This document shows positions 1 through 8,614 of a stretch of 64,000 bases of DNA, piece after piece. The position numbers and the translations under genes are program-made. Every line of letters starts with the position of its first letter. Position 1 is the stretch's first letter. A model generated the notes under the pieces. It had not been told where the DNA came from. It searched no databases and was given only the letters and a program-made list of their open reading frames with translations. The DNA lies in the NCBI GenBank assembly GCA_900466945.1, contig UBNV01000010.1:124001-188000 (forward strand), given 5' to 3'. Origin of the DNA: Hyphomicrobiales bacterium. GTDB taxonomy: Bacteria > Pseudomonadota > Alphaproteobacteria > Rhizobiales > Rhizobiaceae.

Positions 1-1
1 C

Positions 2-814
2 TATTCTGACTCGCTCAATCACGCCTCGATGATCGAGGGCATTCGCCATTCCCGCTGCATCAAGCGGCAGTTCCGGCATAACGACTACAAGCACCTGCGC
101 GAGCTGATGGCAGCCGACGATCCGGCCGCGCCGAAGCTTGTCGCTTTCGAGAGCGTCTATTCGATGGATGGCGACATCTCGCCGATCAAGGAGATCTGCG
201 ATGTCGCCGATCAGTTCGGTGCGATCACCTATCTCGACGAAGTGCATGCGGTCGGCATGTATGGGCCGCGCGGCGGCGGTGTCGCCGAGCGCGAAGGCCT
301 GATGGACAGACTGACTGTCATCGAGGGCACGCTCGGCAAGGCCTTTGGCGTGATGGGCGGTTACATCACGGGTCCCGCCGTGCTCGTCGACTTTGTCCGA
401 TCCTTCGCTTCGGGTTTCATATTCACGACCGCGATCCCGCCGGCACTGGCGGCAGCGGCAACTGCGTCGATCCGTCATCTCAAGGAAAGCAGCTTCGAGC
501 GCCATATGCATCAATCAACCGTCGCGAAGGTGCGGCGTGCGCTGGATGTTCGAGGCATTCCGCATATGCACAATCCCAGTCATATCGTGCCCGTCATGGT
601 CGGCAATGCGGCGAAGTGCAAATGGATCTCGGACGTGCTGCTCGACGATTTCGGCATCTATGTGCAGCCCATCAACTATCCGACTGTGCCTGTCGGCAAG
701 GAACGCCTGCGGATTACGCCGACGCCGCTGCACAGCGACGCTGATATCGAGCATCTGGCCGAAGCGCTCTGTTCGCTCTGGTCACAATGTGCTCTTGCAA
801 GGGCGGTTGCGTAG
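2..814 (+). CDS. hemA: 5-aminolevulinate synthase, 3' part (cut by window start)
   Basis: The reading frame is open from base 2, so the gene begins before the window and about the last 270 codons are visible. The enzyme condenses glycine and succinyl-CoA to 5-aminolevulinate, the first tetrapyrrole precursor, using PLP. Visible signatures are [10 protein letters not shown] near the edge, the [13 protein letters not shown] strand, and [14 protein letters not shown], where the lysine encoded at 338-340 is the expected PLP Schiff-base residue. The C-terminal RITPTPLH block is typical of the family. The stop is TAG at 812-814. Its place beside idi and the puf operon suggests a PGC-dedicated copy that boosts bacteriochlorophyll precursor supply. 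Whether a second, housekeeping hemA exists elsewhere cannot be seen. Confidence 0.96.
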   Translation, partial: YSDSLNHASMIEGIRHSRCIKRQFRHNDYKHLRELMAADDPAAPKLVAFESVYSMDGDISPIKEICDVADQFGAITYLDEVHAVGMYGPRGGGVAEREGLMDRLTVIEGTLGKAFGVMGGYITGPAVLVDFVRSFASGFIFTTAIPPALAAAATASIRHLKESSFERHMHQSTVAKVRRALDVRGIPHMHNPSHIVPVMVGNAAKCKWISDVLLDDFGIYVQPINYPTVPVGKERLRITPTPLHSDADIEHLAEALCSLWSQCALARAVA

Positions 815-867
815 TCGGGGCAAAGGCCGTATCGGCAAGCTCTGGGATCTGTGTGGAACCGGACAGG

Positions 868-1401
868 ATGACCGAAAGCATTTATATCCCGGCGATCGCC
901 GGTGACGGGTCGCTTTATCCGATTGAGAAGATGCAGGCGCATCTCGACGGTCAGCTGCATCTTGCCGTGTCGGTCTTCGTGTTCGACGGCGATCTGCTGC
1001 TGATCCAGAAGCGCGCGTCGAACAAGTATCATTGCGCCGGCCTTTGGGCCAATACCTGCTGCACGCATCCACACTGGGACGAGACCGTCGAACATTGCGC
1101 CGAGCGGCGCCTGACCGAGGAGCTCGGCTTCACCGTGCCGCTCACGCGCCACCAGACAGTGGAATACGCAGCGGATGTCGGGCAGGGGCTGAAGGAGCAT
1201 GAACGCGTAACGTTGTTCAGCGCCCAGGTCGACAAACGGACGCTTCGGATCGAACCTGTCGAGGCCGAGGTCGAGGATGTCCGCTGGATTGCGCCGGTTG
1301 CGCTCCGCAAAGAGGTGCAGGAGCGCCCGCAGGACTTCACGCCCTGGTTTCGGATCTATCTACAACGCTTCCCTGGCTTGAGCTTCTTGGAAGCGGCCTG
1401 A
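868..1401 (+). CDS. idi: Isopentenyl-diphosphate delta-isomerase, type I
   Basis: Nudix-fold isomerase that converts IPP to DMAPP, the primer for geranylgeranyl diphosphate and so for carotenoids and the bacteriochlorophyll phytyl tail. The protein of about 177 aa carries CAGLWANTCCTHPHWDE (catalytic Cys and metal-binding His region) and the Nudix-like RRLTEELGF helix with its glutamates. An in-frame ATG at 787 would overlap hemA, but its first 27 residues do not resemble the family. The ATG at 868 gives the normal length with MTESIYIPAI at the N terminus. It follows hemA by 53 nt and is probably co-transcribed. An isoprenoid gene at the edge of a photosynthesis cluster fits with crtE, crtB and bchO further in. 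Confidence 0.93.
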   Translation: MTESIYIPAIAGDGSLYPIEKMQAHLDGQLHLAVSVFVFDGDLLLIQKRASNKYHCAGLWANTCCTHPHWDETVEHCAERRLTEELGFTVPLTRHQTVEYAADVGQGLKEHERVTLFSAQVDKRTLRIEPVEAEVEDVRWIAPVALRKEVQERPQDFTPWFRIYLQRFPGLSFLEAA

Positions 1402-1523
1402 AGACGAGCGTCAATCCTCCCAAATCCAAACGCTAATCCATCGGCGTCGGCCACAAACCGGCAGCGCCATTCTTGGCGCGCGGTCTTTAAAAAGCTTGCA
1501 GAATGCAGGACGGCACACAGCAA

Positions 1524-1549
1524 GAAGGGGAGCCCGAGAGCTCCCCTTC
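1524..1549 (-). terminator. Hairpin terminator downstream of pufC
   Basis: A perfect 10-bp stem (GAAGGGGAGC / GCTCCCCTTC) with a 6-nt loop lies between the convergent ends of idi and pufC. On the minus strand it is followed only by TTGCTGTG, so the U-tract is weak. It may act in both directions or as a 3' stability hairpin for the long puf mRNA. Nothing else is seen in the 208-nt gap. Confidence 0.6.
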
Positions 1550-1609
1550 CCGTTGCGGCCCGCCTTGGGAGGCCGTTACTCTGCCGGCGGGCGGGTCCGC
1601 CGCAATCGG

Positions 1610-2815
1610 CTAGGGTGTCGCTGGAGCCGCCGGTGGCGTGACAACGGTTGGGTCAGCCGGCGGCGTAGCGGGCGCCGGATCTGCCGGTGGTGTGGCCACC
1701 GCAGGTTCAGCCGGGGGCGTGGCAGCCTGTCCCGCAGGTGCCATGACCTGTGTGATGCCGGGCTGGTAGGTGGTGAAGTCCGGAACTTCCATGGGCCCCT
1801 TTTTCACCAGCGAGTCAGCATAGGCCTGCAGCATCGAGACGCCATTCAGGGGCTTCTGGACGCCCGCATGGCAGGTGCCGCAACCAACCTTGAAGACGTC
1901 GCCTTCGGGTCCCTTTCGGGTTGCCGGGAAGACCGGCGTCAGGCCGACTATGTAGTTGGCATTGATGTCACGTACCAGTCTGATCCCGTGCCAGGCGGTT
2001 ACGCGCTGCGGCGGGCTTTCGTCCCAGGCGTTGAAGGCCCGGCTGTTATGACAGGTCGTGCAGTTCACGCCGAGCGATTCCGACATGTGCATCATCAGCG
2101 ACCATGTCGCCTCGGTCTGCTTGGTGCCGGCGAGATTGGTGCCGGTCGGCAGAGCCGTCGTCGAGTGTACACGGATCTGCTTGGCATCCAGCAGGTAGTC
2201 CTTCAGGGCATTCTGCGGCAGCGAGGAGTTGCCGCCGAACTTTGCGACGACATTCTGGCCCGCCCGGTTCTGTGTCATGCCGCCGGCCGGCTTGGGTTCC
2301 AGATCCTCATACCAGTAGTTGACGGGGATCGCCTGGCCGCGATGGCAGGTGTAGCAGGTGGCCCCGACCTGACCGACGTGGCTCTGCCAGTCCACGTTGA
2401 TGGCCTGTGTCATCTGGATCATGCGACGTGCGACGACTTTTTGGTAAACTTCGTCGGAAGCGAGGTTTTCCGGGTTGTGGCAGTAGTTGCAACCGGCCTC
2501 CGGCGCGATCCATTCCGTGATCGAGGCCATGAACTGGTTGAACTGATCGTCGGAGAGATCGCCCAGGATCTGGACGTTCTCATATAAGTCGCGTGCCTTG
2601 TCTCCGGCCGGATCGGCCTCCCAGGGGGCTTCCGGGGCCACATTGGCGACTGCGAGCGCTTCCTGCTTCTCGACGTCACGGTGAATATACATGCCTGTGC
2701 CGCGGAAGCCGATCTGCGTGGTTTCGACAGGAGGCGCATCCCAGCCGGCGCCGACGAAGCTTGCGATCGTCAGCAGGGAACCGGCGGAGACGGCGAAGGG
2801 AATCCAGAGTTTCAT
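1610..2815 (-). CDS. pufC: Reaction-centre tetrahaem cytochrome c subunit PufC
   Basis: Periplasmic electron donor to the oxidised special pair, bound to the L/M reaction centre. Four CXXCH haem sites are visible at residues 109-113, 154-158, 252-256 and 312-316 of a 401-aa protein. Start ATG is at 2815, 11 nt after the pufM stop, with a GAGGAG ribosome site between them; the longer frame upstream only reads through pufM. The N terminus MKLWIPFAVSAGSLLTIASF is one hydrophobic segment with no lipobox cysteine, so it is probably an uncleaved membrane anchor rather than the lipoprotein form known from Blastochloris. The last 40 residues are a low-complexity ATPPA(E/D)P repeat. Last gene of the pufBALMC operon; no pufX is present. 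Confidence 0.97.
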   Translation of the reverse strand: MKLWIPFAVSAGSLLTIASFVGAGWDAPPVETTQIGFRGTGMYIHRDVEKQEALAVANVAPEAPWEADPAGDKARDLYENVQILGDLSDDQFNQFMASITEWIAPEAGCNYCHNPENLASDEVYQKVVARRMIQMTQAINVDWQSHVGQVGATCYTCHRGQAIPVNYWYEDLEPKPAGGMTQNRAGQNVVAKFGGNSSLPQNALKDYLLDAKQIRVHSTTALPTGTNLAGTKQTEATWSLMMHMSESLGVNCTTCHNSRAFNAWDESPPQRVTAWHGIRLVRDINANYIVGLTPVFPATRKGPEGDVFKVGCGTCHAGVQKPLNGVSMLQAYADSLVKKGPMEVPDFTTYQPGITQVMAPAGQAATPPAEPAVATPPADPAPATPPADPTVVTPPAAPATP

Positions 2816-2826
2816 CGTCGTTCTCC

Positions 2827-3792
2827 TCAAAGCGCCGGGTCGACGACGCCGGGATAGCCCGGCAGCGGGGACACGATCCCGTGGTTGATGCCCCAGAGGT
2901 ACCAGTTGTCGACGACAGTCCCTGTCAGCAGGATGCCGATGCCGCCGGTGATCGGGGTTAGAATGGCGAACCACCAGGCCCAGCGGTGGACGGATTCCAT
3001 GGTGGCGTTGAAGCCCATGGTCCATCTCCAGAAGAGGGCTGCGCGCTCAGAGGCTGTGCCGCGATCAGTGATCTGCTCGAGCTCGCGTTCACCGCCATAT
3101 TTGCCGACGGCGAGGATGGTCGCACCATGCATCGCGAAGAGCAGGACGGAGCCATAGAGGAAGACGATCGAGAGGCAGTGGAACGGATTGTAGTAGAGAT
3201 TGCCGTAACGGATCGAGAAGGCCGCGGTCCAGTCGAGATGCGGGAAGATGCCAAAGGGCACGGCTTCCGAAAAATTGCCCATCAGGAGCGGGCGAATGAA
3301 GCCCAATGACAGGAAGAGAAAGATCGCTGCGGCGAAAGCCCAGGCGACATGGGTGCCCATTTCCAGCTGACGTGCGCGGCGATAGACGCGCACCCACCAC
3401 AGGAGAACGGATGTCGTGAGGAAAAAGCCGGCGATCAGCCACCAGCCACCTTCCGCCAGTGGCGGCAGGACCTTCAATCCATATTCGGCACCGGGCGGTT
3501 CCAGCCCCAGCCAGAAGAGCTGGCGCACGAACTGGATCGGATCCCAGCCGACGGACGCCAGCATGTTGAGGCCGATGATCTCGAAGGCAATGAAGCCGAA
3601 GACGAGCGAGAGCGTGCCGAGGTAGCCGAGATAGATCGGCCCGATCTGGGCGTTGCCGATCATACCGAACAGTCGCACCAGGATTGGCTTGCCGGCGCGC
3701 GGACTGTCGCCGGCGGGAAGGGGCATGCCCTCTTCCAGCGGACCGCTGATCTGTATGGGCGTGATGATGTTTTGATACTGCGCTAAGAACAT
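2827..3792 (-). CDS. pufM: Photosynthetic reaction centre M subunit
   Basis: Integral membrane subunit of the type II reaction centre that binds half of the bacteriochlorophyll special pair, the accessory pigment, QA and the non-haem iron. The 321-aa protein has five hydrophobic helices. By comparison with the Rhodobacter M subunit the ligands can be placed with a +3 offset: His185 (accessory region), His205 (special pair), His222, Glu237 and His269 (iron). The [10 protein letters not shown] and [15 protein letters not shown] blocks are intact. The long C terminus ([14 protein letters not shown]) is compatible with docking of the cytochrome subunit, which is encoded next. Starts 13 nt after the pufL stop. 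All key residues are present, so a functional reaction centre is expected. Confidence 0.98.
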   Translation of the reverse strand: MFLAQYQNIITPIQISGPLEEGMPLPAGDSPRAGKPILVRLFGMIGNAQIGPIYLGYLGTLSLVFGFIAFEIIGLNMLASVGWDPIQFVRQLFWLGLEPPGAEYGLKVLPPLAEGGWWLIAGFFLTTSVLLWWVRVYRRARQLEMGTHVAWAFAAAIFLFLSLGFIRPLLMGNFSEAVPFGIFPHLDWTAAFSIRYGNLYYNPFHCLSIVFLYGSVLLFAMHGATILAVGKYGGERELEQITDRGTASERAALFWRWTMGFNATMESVHRWAWWFAILTPITGGIGILLTGTVVDNWYLWGINHGIVSPLPGYPGVVDPAL

Positions 3793-3805
3793 GGTCCGGT
3801 CCCCC

Positions 3806-4651
3806 TCAGTTCCAGATCGGCAGCGTCAGCCACCAGTTCCACCATTGCGGCCAGCCTTGGTTCCAGAACGGTCCGCTGATGATGATGCAGACGGCGCTCC
3901 AGAAGCCCGCGTTCAGCGCCAGGATCAGGCCGAGGCGGTGGATGCCCAGCGTGCCGATCGAGTAGCCGATGATGTCGCGGAAGAATGTGTCTTCGTATTC
4001 GGGTGTCTTAACTTCGGCCTGTTTACCGGGCTCGGTGTTCGATGCACCCGGATTGGCAGCGGACAAGATGAGGCCGCCGTGCAGGGACAGCGCCAGCGTC
4101 GTGGTGAAGAAGAAGGTCACCGCAATCATATGCGCCGGATTGTAGTGGAAATGCAGGTATTGGTAGCCGACGTTGGACACCCAATCGAGATGGCTGAAGA
4201 TGCCATAGGGGAAGCCATGGCCCCAGGCGCCGAGCAGCAGTGGGCGGAAGACCACAAGCGTCGTATAGGCAAAGATCGCAAAGGAGAAGGCGAAGGGTAC
4301 GTGGTAGCCCATGCCGAGCTTCCGGCAGATCTCCACTTCGCGCAGCGCCCAGGAAATGAAGGCGCCCAGCGCACAGACCGTAACGATCTGCCAGAGACCG
4401 CCTTCCTTCAGCGGTGCCAGTGCAAGCCCATAGGACAGGTCCGGCGGCGCGATCGAAATCTGCCAGATGTTCCATGTCGGACCGAGTGCCGCGCCATAGA
4501 TCAAAAGGGCCGTTCCGAGTGTGGCGAAGAAGGCCGTGGTGACGCCGAAGAAGCCCACATAGAATGGGCCTACCCAGAAATCGAAGAGATCGCCTCCGAG
4601 CAGCGTCCCGCCTCGTACGCGATATTTGCGTTCAAAACTCAGCAGCGCCAT
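3806..4651 (-). CDS. pufL: Photosynthetic reaction centre L subunit
   Basis: Partner of PufM in the type II reaction centre, binding the active-branch pigments and QB. The protein is 281 aa with five transmembrane helices. Ligands align with Rhodobacter L as His154, His174 (special pair) and His191 (iron), all offset by +1, and His238 (iron), offset by +8. The change in offset marks a roughly 7-residue insertion in the D-E loop region [18 protein letters not shown]. The [25 protein letters not shown] block is complete. Upstream, GGAGG precedes the ATG. The gene is separated from pufA by a stable intercistronic hairpin, as expected for segmental control of light-harvesting versus reaction-centre mRNA. 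Confidence 0.98.
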   Translation of the reverse strand: MALLSFERKYRVRGGTLLGGDLFDFWVGPFYVGFFGVTTAFFATLGTALLIYGAALGPTWNIWQISIAPPDLSYGLALAPLKEGGLWQIVTVCALGAFISWALREVEICRKLGMGYHVPFAFSFAIFAYTTLVVFRPLLLGAWGHGFPYGIFSHLDWVSNVGYQYLHFHYNPAHMIAVTFFFTTTLALSLHGGLILSAANPGASNTEPGKQAEVKTPEYEDTFFRDIIGYSIGTLGIHRLGLILALNAGFWSAVCIIISGPFWNQGWPQWWNWWLTLPIWN

Positions 4652-4705
4652 GTTCGTTTCCTCCAGAGGTGATCAGCCAGGCGGCGTTGTCGGGTCATGC
4701 CATTT

Positions 4706-4739
4706 GGCGGCGGGCGAGACCGAGGTGCCGCCCGCTGCC
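4706..4739 (-). other. pufA-pufL intercistronic mRNA hairpin
   Basis: An 11-bp GC-rich stem (4706-4716 with 4729-4739, one G-U pair) with a 12-nt loop lies in the 99-nt gap between pufA and pufL. It has no U-tract. In Rhodobacter a hairpin at this spot protects the pufBA segment from 3' decay and sets the LH1:RC ratio; the same role is inferred here from position. Confidence 0.6.
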
Positions 4740-4750
4740 GTCTTGGGCTT

Positions 4751-4948
4751 TCAGCCGATGAGCCTGAAATCCACGCCTTCAGAGAGGGAATGCTCCAGAG
4801 AACTGGTCGTGAGGGGCTTGCCCTCCAGCCAGTTGAAGCGTTCCGTGCTCAGCAGGATGAAGTGGATCAGGATCGCAAGCGTGAACAGGAATACAGACAG
4901 TGCAACCAGCGCCTTGCGCGGGTCGAACATAAGCCAGACTCTCCACAT
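4751..4948 (-). CDS. pufA: Light-harvesting complex 1 alpha subunit
   Basis: Small single-helix antenna polypeptide of the LH1 ring around the reaction centre. The 65-aa product begins [14 protein letters not shown], the typical LH1-alpha N terminus, and has the hydrophobic helix with His29 ([17 protein letters not shown]), the expected bacteriochlorophyll ligand. The last 20 residues form a soluble tail. A GAGGAGG ribosome site lies 8 nt upstream of the ATG. It lies 12 nt downstream of pufB, giving the standard pufBA pair. A second antenna set (puc) is not present in this window. Confidence 0.96.
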   Translation of the reverse strand: MWRVWLMFDPRKALVALSVFLFTLAILIHFILLSTERFNWLEGKPLTTSSLEHSLSEGVDFRLIG

Positions 4949-4960
4949 ATCGCGTCCTCC

Positions 4961-5182
4961 TCAGGTCAACATCGGCAGAAGCGTGAGAGCCGTCTGGTTA
5001 ATGCCCTCGAGAGAGCTGTAACCTTCCGGACCCGGGATCCAGGGACGCCACATCCAGACCAAGATATGCGCGACGATGGCTATCGCCGTGAATATCATGA
5101 AGCCTTGGATGAAGAATCCATGGACCTCGCGCGCTTCGCTTTCGGTCAGACCCGAAAGTGAAACATTTGATGTTTCAGCCAT
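4961..5182 (-). CDS. pufB: Light-harvesting complex 1 beta subunit
   Basis: Beta polypeptide of the LH1 antenna. The sequence [18 protein letters not shown]...[14 protein letters not shown] is diagnostic; His39 before LVWMWRPW is the bacteriochlorophyll ligand and His21 is the conserved stromal-side histidine. I place the start at the ATG at 5182 because AGGAGGTGA lies 6 nt before it. A GTG three codons upstream is overlapped by that ribosome site and is unlikely. The mature length of 73 aa includes a C-terminal extension (about 20 residues after WIPG) longer than in many LH1 beta proteins. First antenna gene of pufBALMC. Confidence 0.95.
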   Translation of the reverse strand: MAETSNVSLSGLTESEAREVHGFFIQGFMIFTAIAIVAHILVWMWRPWIPGPEGYSSLEGINQTALTLLPMLT

Positions 5183-5264
5183 CAAATTCACCTCCTAGTC
5201 TCGAACACCGCGGCGCCCCCGCGGCGGGGTTTCGGCAAGTCTTTGAGGAGACCTGCCGGGGTTC

Positions 5265-5287
5265 TGCCGGTGTCGAGAACACCGGCA
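5265..5287 (-). other. Leader hairpin upstream of pufB
   Basis: A perfect 9-bp stem (TGCCGGTGT / ACACCGGCA) with a 5-nt loop lies in the 116-nt spacer between the small PufQ-position gene and pufB. No U-run follows on the minus strand, so a processing or 5'-stability element for puf mRNA is more likely than a terminator. Confidence 0.45.
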
Positions 5288-5298
5288 AAGGGATCGGG

Positions 5299-5532
5299 TC
5301 ACGCGTGGAATGCGTAACCGGCAGCTGCATAAGCCGAGGAACGAGCCTCGGCGAAGATCGATTGGTCGGGGCGCCCGGCAGCGTCCTCGGCATGGCCGGC
5401 AAGCCTCGATGTCAAGGCTGCGCAAAGGCACAGCGGATAAAGGAGCAGGTAGAGACGCCGCATGTTCTTACGCTCCGACTGGCGGTCGCGATGTCGACGC
5501 AGGTCCTGATCGGATCGGGTTGCAGTGATCAT
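5299..5532 (-). CDS. Small single-helix membrane protein in the PufQ position
   Basis: Lies between bchZ and pufB, where Rhodobacter carries pufQ, a small protein linked to bacteriochlorophyll delivery. The ATG at 5532 has TGGAGG 7 nt upstream and gives a 77-aa product, close to PufQ length. An ATG overlapping the bchZ stop by 4 nt (5580) would add 16 residues but has no clear ribosome site. The protein has a basic N terminus, one hydrophobic segment (RRLYLLLYPLCLCAALTSRLA) and a tail ending FAEARSSAYAAAGYAFHA. I do not recognise strong PufQ sequence identity by eye; the assignment rests on size, topology and position. It is probably co-transcribed with bchCXYZ and pufBALMC. Confidence 0.6.
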   Translation of the reverse strand: MITATRSDQDLRRHRDRQSERKNMRRLYLLLYPLCLCAALTSRLAGHAEDAAGRPDQSIFAEARSSAYAAAGYAFHA

Positions 5533-5576
5533 GGCTTTGCCTCCAGTTGTCCCTCGCAAGGGTCTCGTTCCGTTGC

Positions 5577-7028
5577 TCATGCGTAGGCTCCCTCGAGGCG
5601 GGCGGCCGTCTCGACATGGTCACGGGTAACTTCGTGTTCTTCTGCCCGGCGGGCCTCACGCTCCGCTGCTTCCCGCAGCCGCTTGGCGGCCGATATGCGG
5701 ACGAGCACGGGCTCGTTGCCGATGAATGTTTCCAGTGATGCCTGGGCATCGGACTGCCAGGCCATCTCGCTGCGCGGACGGGCTGTCGTCGCTTCGATCG
5801 CGTCGAGTTCTCCGGCGCGTGGCAGAATGTCGAACAGCATGTCGAAGAGGGCGTTGCAGACTTCCTGGATCAGCCAGGCCGCACCCGAATAGCCCATGAC
5901 AGGCGTGCCGGGATGGCGGCGAACGATGGCGCCGGGATAGGACAGCTGGACGAACTTGCCGCGAGCACCCCGCTCGGCCATGTACATGCGCTCGTTGAAC
6001 GAGCCGAACATGATCATCGGCGGCTTTTTGGCCGTGAGCTCCGCGACCTCGATATTGTCGGTCTTTGATCCGGCCTTGCGGGGGATCGCGAAGTTGCAGG
6101 GCAGGCCCATTTCCTCCTCGAGGAAATTCCGGATGCCGCGCACATAGGTCTCGTTGGCGACGATGGCGAAGCTCGCGGTGGCGAAGAAGTCCTGGGTGAC
6201 GGAGCGCCAGAGATCCCAGAGCGGCTTCAGCGTCGTGTGCTTTTCCTTCAGGATGAAGGGCTCAGGGTCGAGCCCGAGCATGCCGCCGAGTTCGCGCAGG
6301 AAGGCTGTGGTCGAATGAATGCCGATCGGGGCCTGCAGGTAGGGGCGGTCGAGCGTCTCGCAGAGAAGGCGTCCGAACTCGCGATAGAGGCAGATATTGG
6401 CATCGGCATCGGCGAGCTTGCGCACGTCTTCCAGATGGCTGCCCAAGGGGAAAACCATGTTGATCTCGGCGCCCAGTCCCTCCACGAGGCGGCGGATCTC
6501 GGCGAGGTCCGAGGGCATGTTGTAGGTGCCGTAGATCGGGCCGATTATGTTGACGCGGGGCTTGGCACCTTCAGGACGTCTGCGCGGTGCGGGCACCTTG
6601 CCGCCCTTCGGGCCGAATTCTGTCCAGAGCCATTTTAGCGCTCGGTCGGCGCTCTGCCACTGGTCCTCGTCGATGGTGCGCGGCAGGAAGCGGACGATGT
6701 TGGAGCCTTCAGGCGTCACGCCGCCGCCGATCATCTCGGCGATCGAGCCGGTAACGACCACAGCCGGCAGGTCCGGATCGAGCGCGAGACGCGCCCGCTT
6801 CATCGCGCCTTCCGTGCCATGCTGGCCAAGTTCGTCTTCCGACAGACCGGACACAACGATCGGCAGTTCATGTGGCGGCAGCGCGTCGGTATAGTGAAGG
6901 ACGGATGTGACCGGCAGGTTCTCGCAGCCGACAGGGCCGTCGATGATGACCTGCAGCCCCTTGATTGCGGTGAAGGCATAGACACTGCCCCAGTAGCCGC
7001 CGGCTCTGTCGTGGTCGAGGATCAGCAT
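5577..7028 (-). CDS. bchZ: Chlorophyllide reductase subunit Z
   Basis: Catalytic NifK-like subunit of the chlorophyllide a oxidoreductase (COR), which reduces the B-ring C7-C8 bond and turns chlorin into bacteriochlorin. The 483-aa protein starts [26 protein letters not shown], contains the [22 protein letters not shown] block with the cluster-ligand cysteine, and ends in a charged helix rich in Arg and Glu ([15 protein letters not shown]). Length matches the family. The start overlaps the bchY stop by 7 nt and the stop overlaps an upstream ATG of the next small ORF by 4 nt, so the genes are tightly coupled. It acts with BchY and the BchX reductase encoded upstream. Confidence 0.97.
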   Translation of the reverse strand: MLILDHDRAGGYWGSVYAFTAIKGLQVIIDGPVGCENLPVTSVLHYTDALPPHELPIVVSGLSEDELGQHGTEGAMKRARLALDPDLPAVVVTGSIAEMIGGGVTPEGSNIVRFLPRTIDEDQWQSADRALKWLWTEFGPKGGKVPAPRRRPEGAKPRVNIIGPIYGTYNMPSDLAEIRRLVEGLGAEINMVFPLGSHLEDVRKLADADANICLYREFGRLLCETLDRPYLQAPIGIHSTTAFLRELGGMLGLDPEPFILKEKHTTLKPLWDLWRSVTQDFFATASFAIVANETYVRGIRNFLEEEMGLPCNFAIPRKAGSKTDNIEVAELTAKKPPMIMFGSFNERMYMAERGARGKFVQLSYPGAIVRRHPGTPVMGYSGAAWLIQEVCNALFDMLFDILPRAGELDAIEATTARPRSEMAWQSDAQASLETFIGNEPVLVRISAAKRLREAAEREARRAEEHEVTRDHVETAARLEGAYA

Positions 7029-8608
7029 CCGACGCTCTCCCCATTGTCGACGGCGTTGCGGGACTGCTTGACCTTGGCCGCGAACTTCTTGCGATAGGCG
7101 CTGCGATCTTCGGGCACGTTTTCCCAGATGCCGGCGCTATCGCCCGAACCGACGCCCTCGAAGAAGGCGTTCATGGCGAGGAAGCGGTCCTTGTTGCCGA
7201 TGGCGGCATTGATGACCGCTGGCAGCGAGGCGACACCCGCCGGACCCATCAAGGGGCGGGCGGAAATCAGGTTGGTGAAGTAGAGGGCAGGGGTAGCTGC
7301 CTCCTTCGCCTTCTGAACGACGGGGGTCGTGCCGATGGCGAGGTCCGGCTTGAATTCGGCGAAAGCGGCAAGGTCCTGCTCCAGCGAGGCGCGGAAGCGC
7401 AGTTCCACACCATGGGCGGAAAGCCAATCCGCATCCTCGCGGTTGTAGGGCGTCTTCGGACAGGCCGTGCCGACATAGCGGAGATCCGCGCCGAGTTCGA
7501 CGAGCAGGCGAGCGACCAGCAATTCGGAGCCTTCATAGCCAGAGAGTGTGATGCGGCCCGTGATCCTGTGCTCGGCGAGTGCTGCCTTGATTGCGCCGCG
7601 CATCGTGTTGCGGCTGATATTGGTCTTCGCCTCCGGGACGTTGCAGCTGTCGCCGATCGCCTTCAGCCAGGCATCCGTTCCGTCGACACCGACGGGTGCC
7701 GAGCCGATGATCGGGCGGCCGGCCGCCTGGAATTCGCGGATGCTCGCCGTGTAGAATGGGTGGATCGCGGCCACTGCGGCGCAATCGAGAGCCGAATAGA
7801 GTTCGCGCCATTCGCGGACGGGGACGGTCGGGCCGGCGGCCAAGCCCATCGGCTCCAGCATGCCGCCGATGACGACCGGATCGACCGGGAACATCTCGCC
7901 CAGCAGCGTGACGGTCGGTCTGTCCTTCAGTCCGCCGCGCGGGCGCTGAACCGGGCCTTCGCCGATTTCCTGGCGGGCATAGGCGAGCATGGCACCTGAC
8001 AGCACATCTTTCGCTTCCGCATGCGTCGGGACGCCAAAGCCGGGCACGTCGATGCCGACGATGCGCACGCCATCGATTTCGCGTGGCAGCATCCGGAGCG
8101 GCACGCCTGAGGCTGAGGGTACGCAGAGGTTCGTCACGACGACGGCATCGAACTTTTCAGGATCTGCCATCAGGTGCACGGCCTCGACGATATCCTCATA
8201 GAGCTTGCCGGTGACGAGGGTCTCCGAGTTGAAGGGCACGTAGCCGACGGAACGCTTGGCGCCGTAGAAATGCGAGGTGAAGGTCAGGCCGTAGACGCAG
8301 CAGGCAGAGCCCGAGAGGATGGTGCCGACGCGGCGCATACGAAGGCCGACGCGGAGCGAGCCGAAAGCCGGGCACATGGATTGCGGCTGGTCGTGCGGAC
8401 CTTTGGGATAGTCTGCTTCGAAGCGGTCCATGAGCTCACCCTGGCCGGCGGCGCGCGCTGCTGCCTTGGAGAGTTCCGTGCCACCGTGGCATCCGATGCC
8501 ATTTCCGTCTGCACCGTCGGCAAGGACGGCCGCATCGGTGCCGACGGGAGCTGTCCCGTTGGTCTCGTCCGGCTCAAATTCCTTGCGAAGGTCATCCATG
8601 ATGCTCAC
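7022..8608 (-). CDS. bchY: Chlorophyllide reductase subunit Y
   Basis: NifD-like partner of BchZ in the COR catalytic heterotetramer. The 528-aa product has the conserved [51 protein letters not shown] region, which holds cluster-ligand cysteines, followed by Rossmann-like repeats ([23 protein letters not shown]). The N-terminal 60 residues are acidic and poorly conserved. The start is either GTG at 8608 or ATG at 8599; the ribosome site (GGGTGAG) does not settle the choice. It starts only 6 nt after bchX and is part of bchCXYZ. No internal stops or missing blocks are seen. Confidence 0.97.
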   Translation of the reverse strand: MSIMDDLRKEFEPDETNGTAPVGTDAAVLADGADGNGIGCHGGTELSKAAARAAGQGELMDRFEADYPKGPHDQPQSMCPAFGSLRVGLRMRRVGTILSGSACCVYGLTFTSHFYGAKRSVGYVPFNSETLVTGKLYEDIVEAVHLMADPEKFDAVVVTNLCVPSASGVPLRMLPREIDGVRIVGIDVPGFGVPTHAEAKDVLSGAMLAYARQEIGEGPVQRPRGGLKDRPTVTLLGEMFPVDPVVIGGMLEPMGLAAGPTVPVREWRELYSALDCAAVAAIHPFYTASIREFQAAGRPIIGSAPVGVDGTDAWLKAIGDSCNVPEAKTNISRNTMRGAIKAALAEHRITGRITLSGYEGSELLVARLLVELGADLRYVGTACPKTPYNREDADWLSAHGVELRFRASLEQDLAAFAEFKPDLAIGTTPVVQKAKEAATPALYFTNLISARPLMGPAGVASLPAVINAAIGNKDRFLAMNAFFEGVGSGDSAGIWENVPEDRSAYRKKFAAKVKQSRNAVDNGESVGC

Positions 8609-8614
8609 CCGATC

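Noticed and set aside
787..867. N-terminal extension of idi from the ATG at 787
   Set aside because: The added residues ([10 protein letters not shown]...) are unlike Idi and overlap the end of hemA. The ATG at 868 gives the family length.
1496..2587. Plus-strand open frame of 363 codons antisense to pufC
   Set aside because: It mirrors the codon pattern of pufC, is Arg/Gly-rich without domain-like composition, and has no ribosome site. GC-rich third positions create such shadow frames.
2816..3025. Upstream extension of pufC over the end of pufM
   Set aside because: Arg/Pro/His-rich translation out of frame with pufM. The ATG at 2815 has a ribosome site and a proper membrane anchor.
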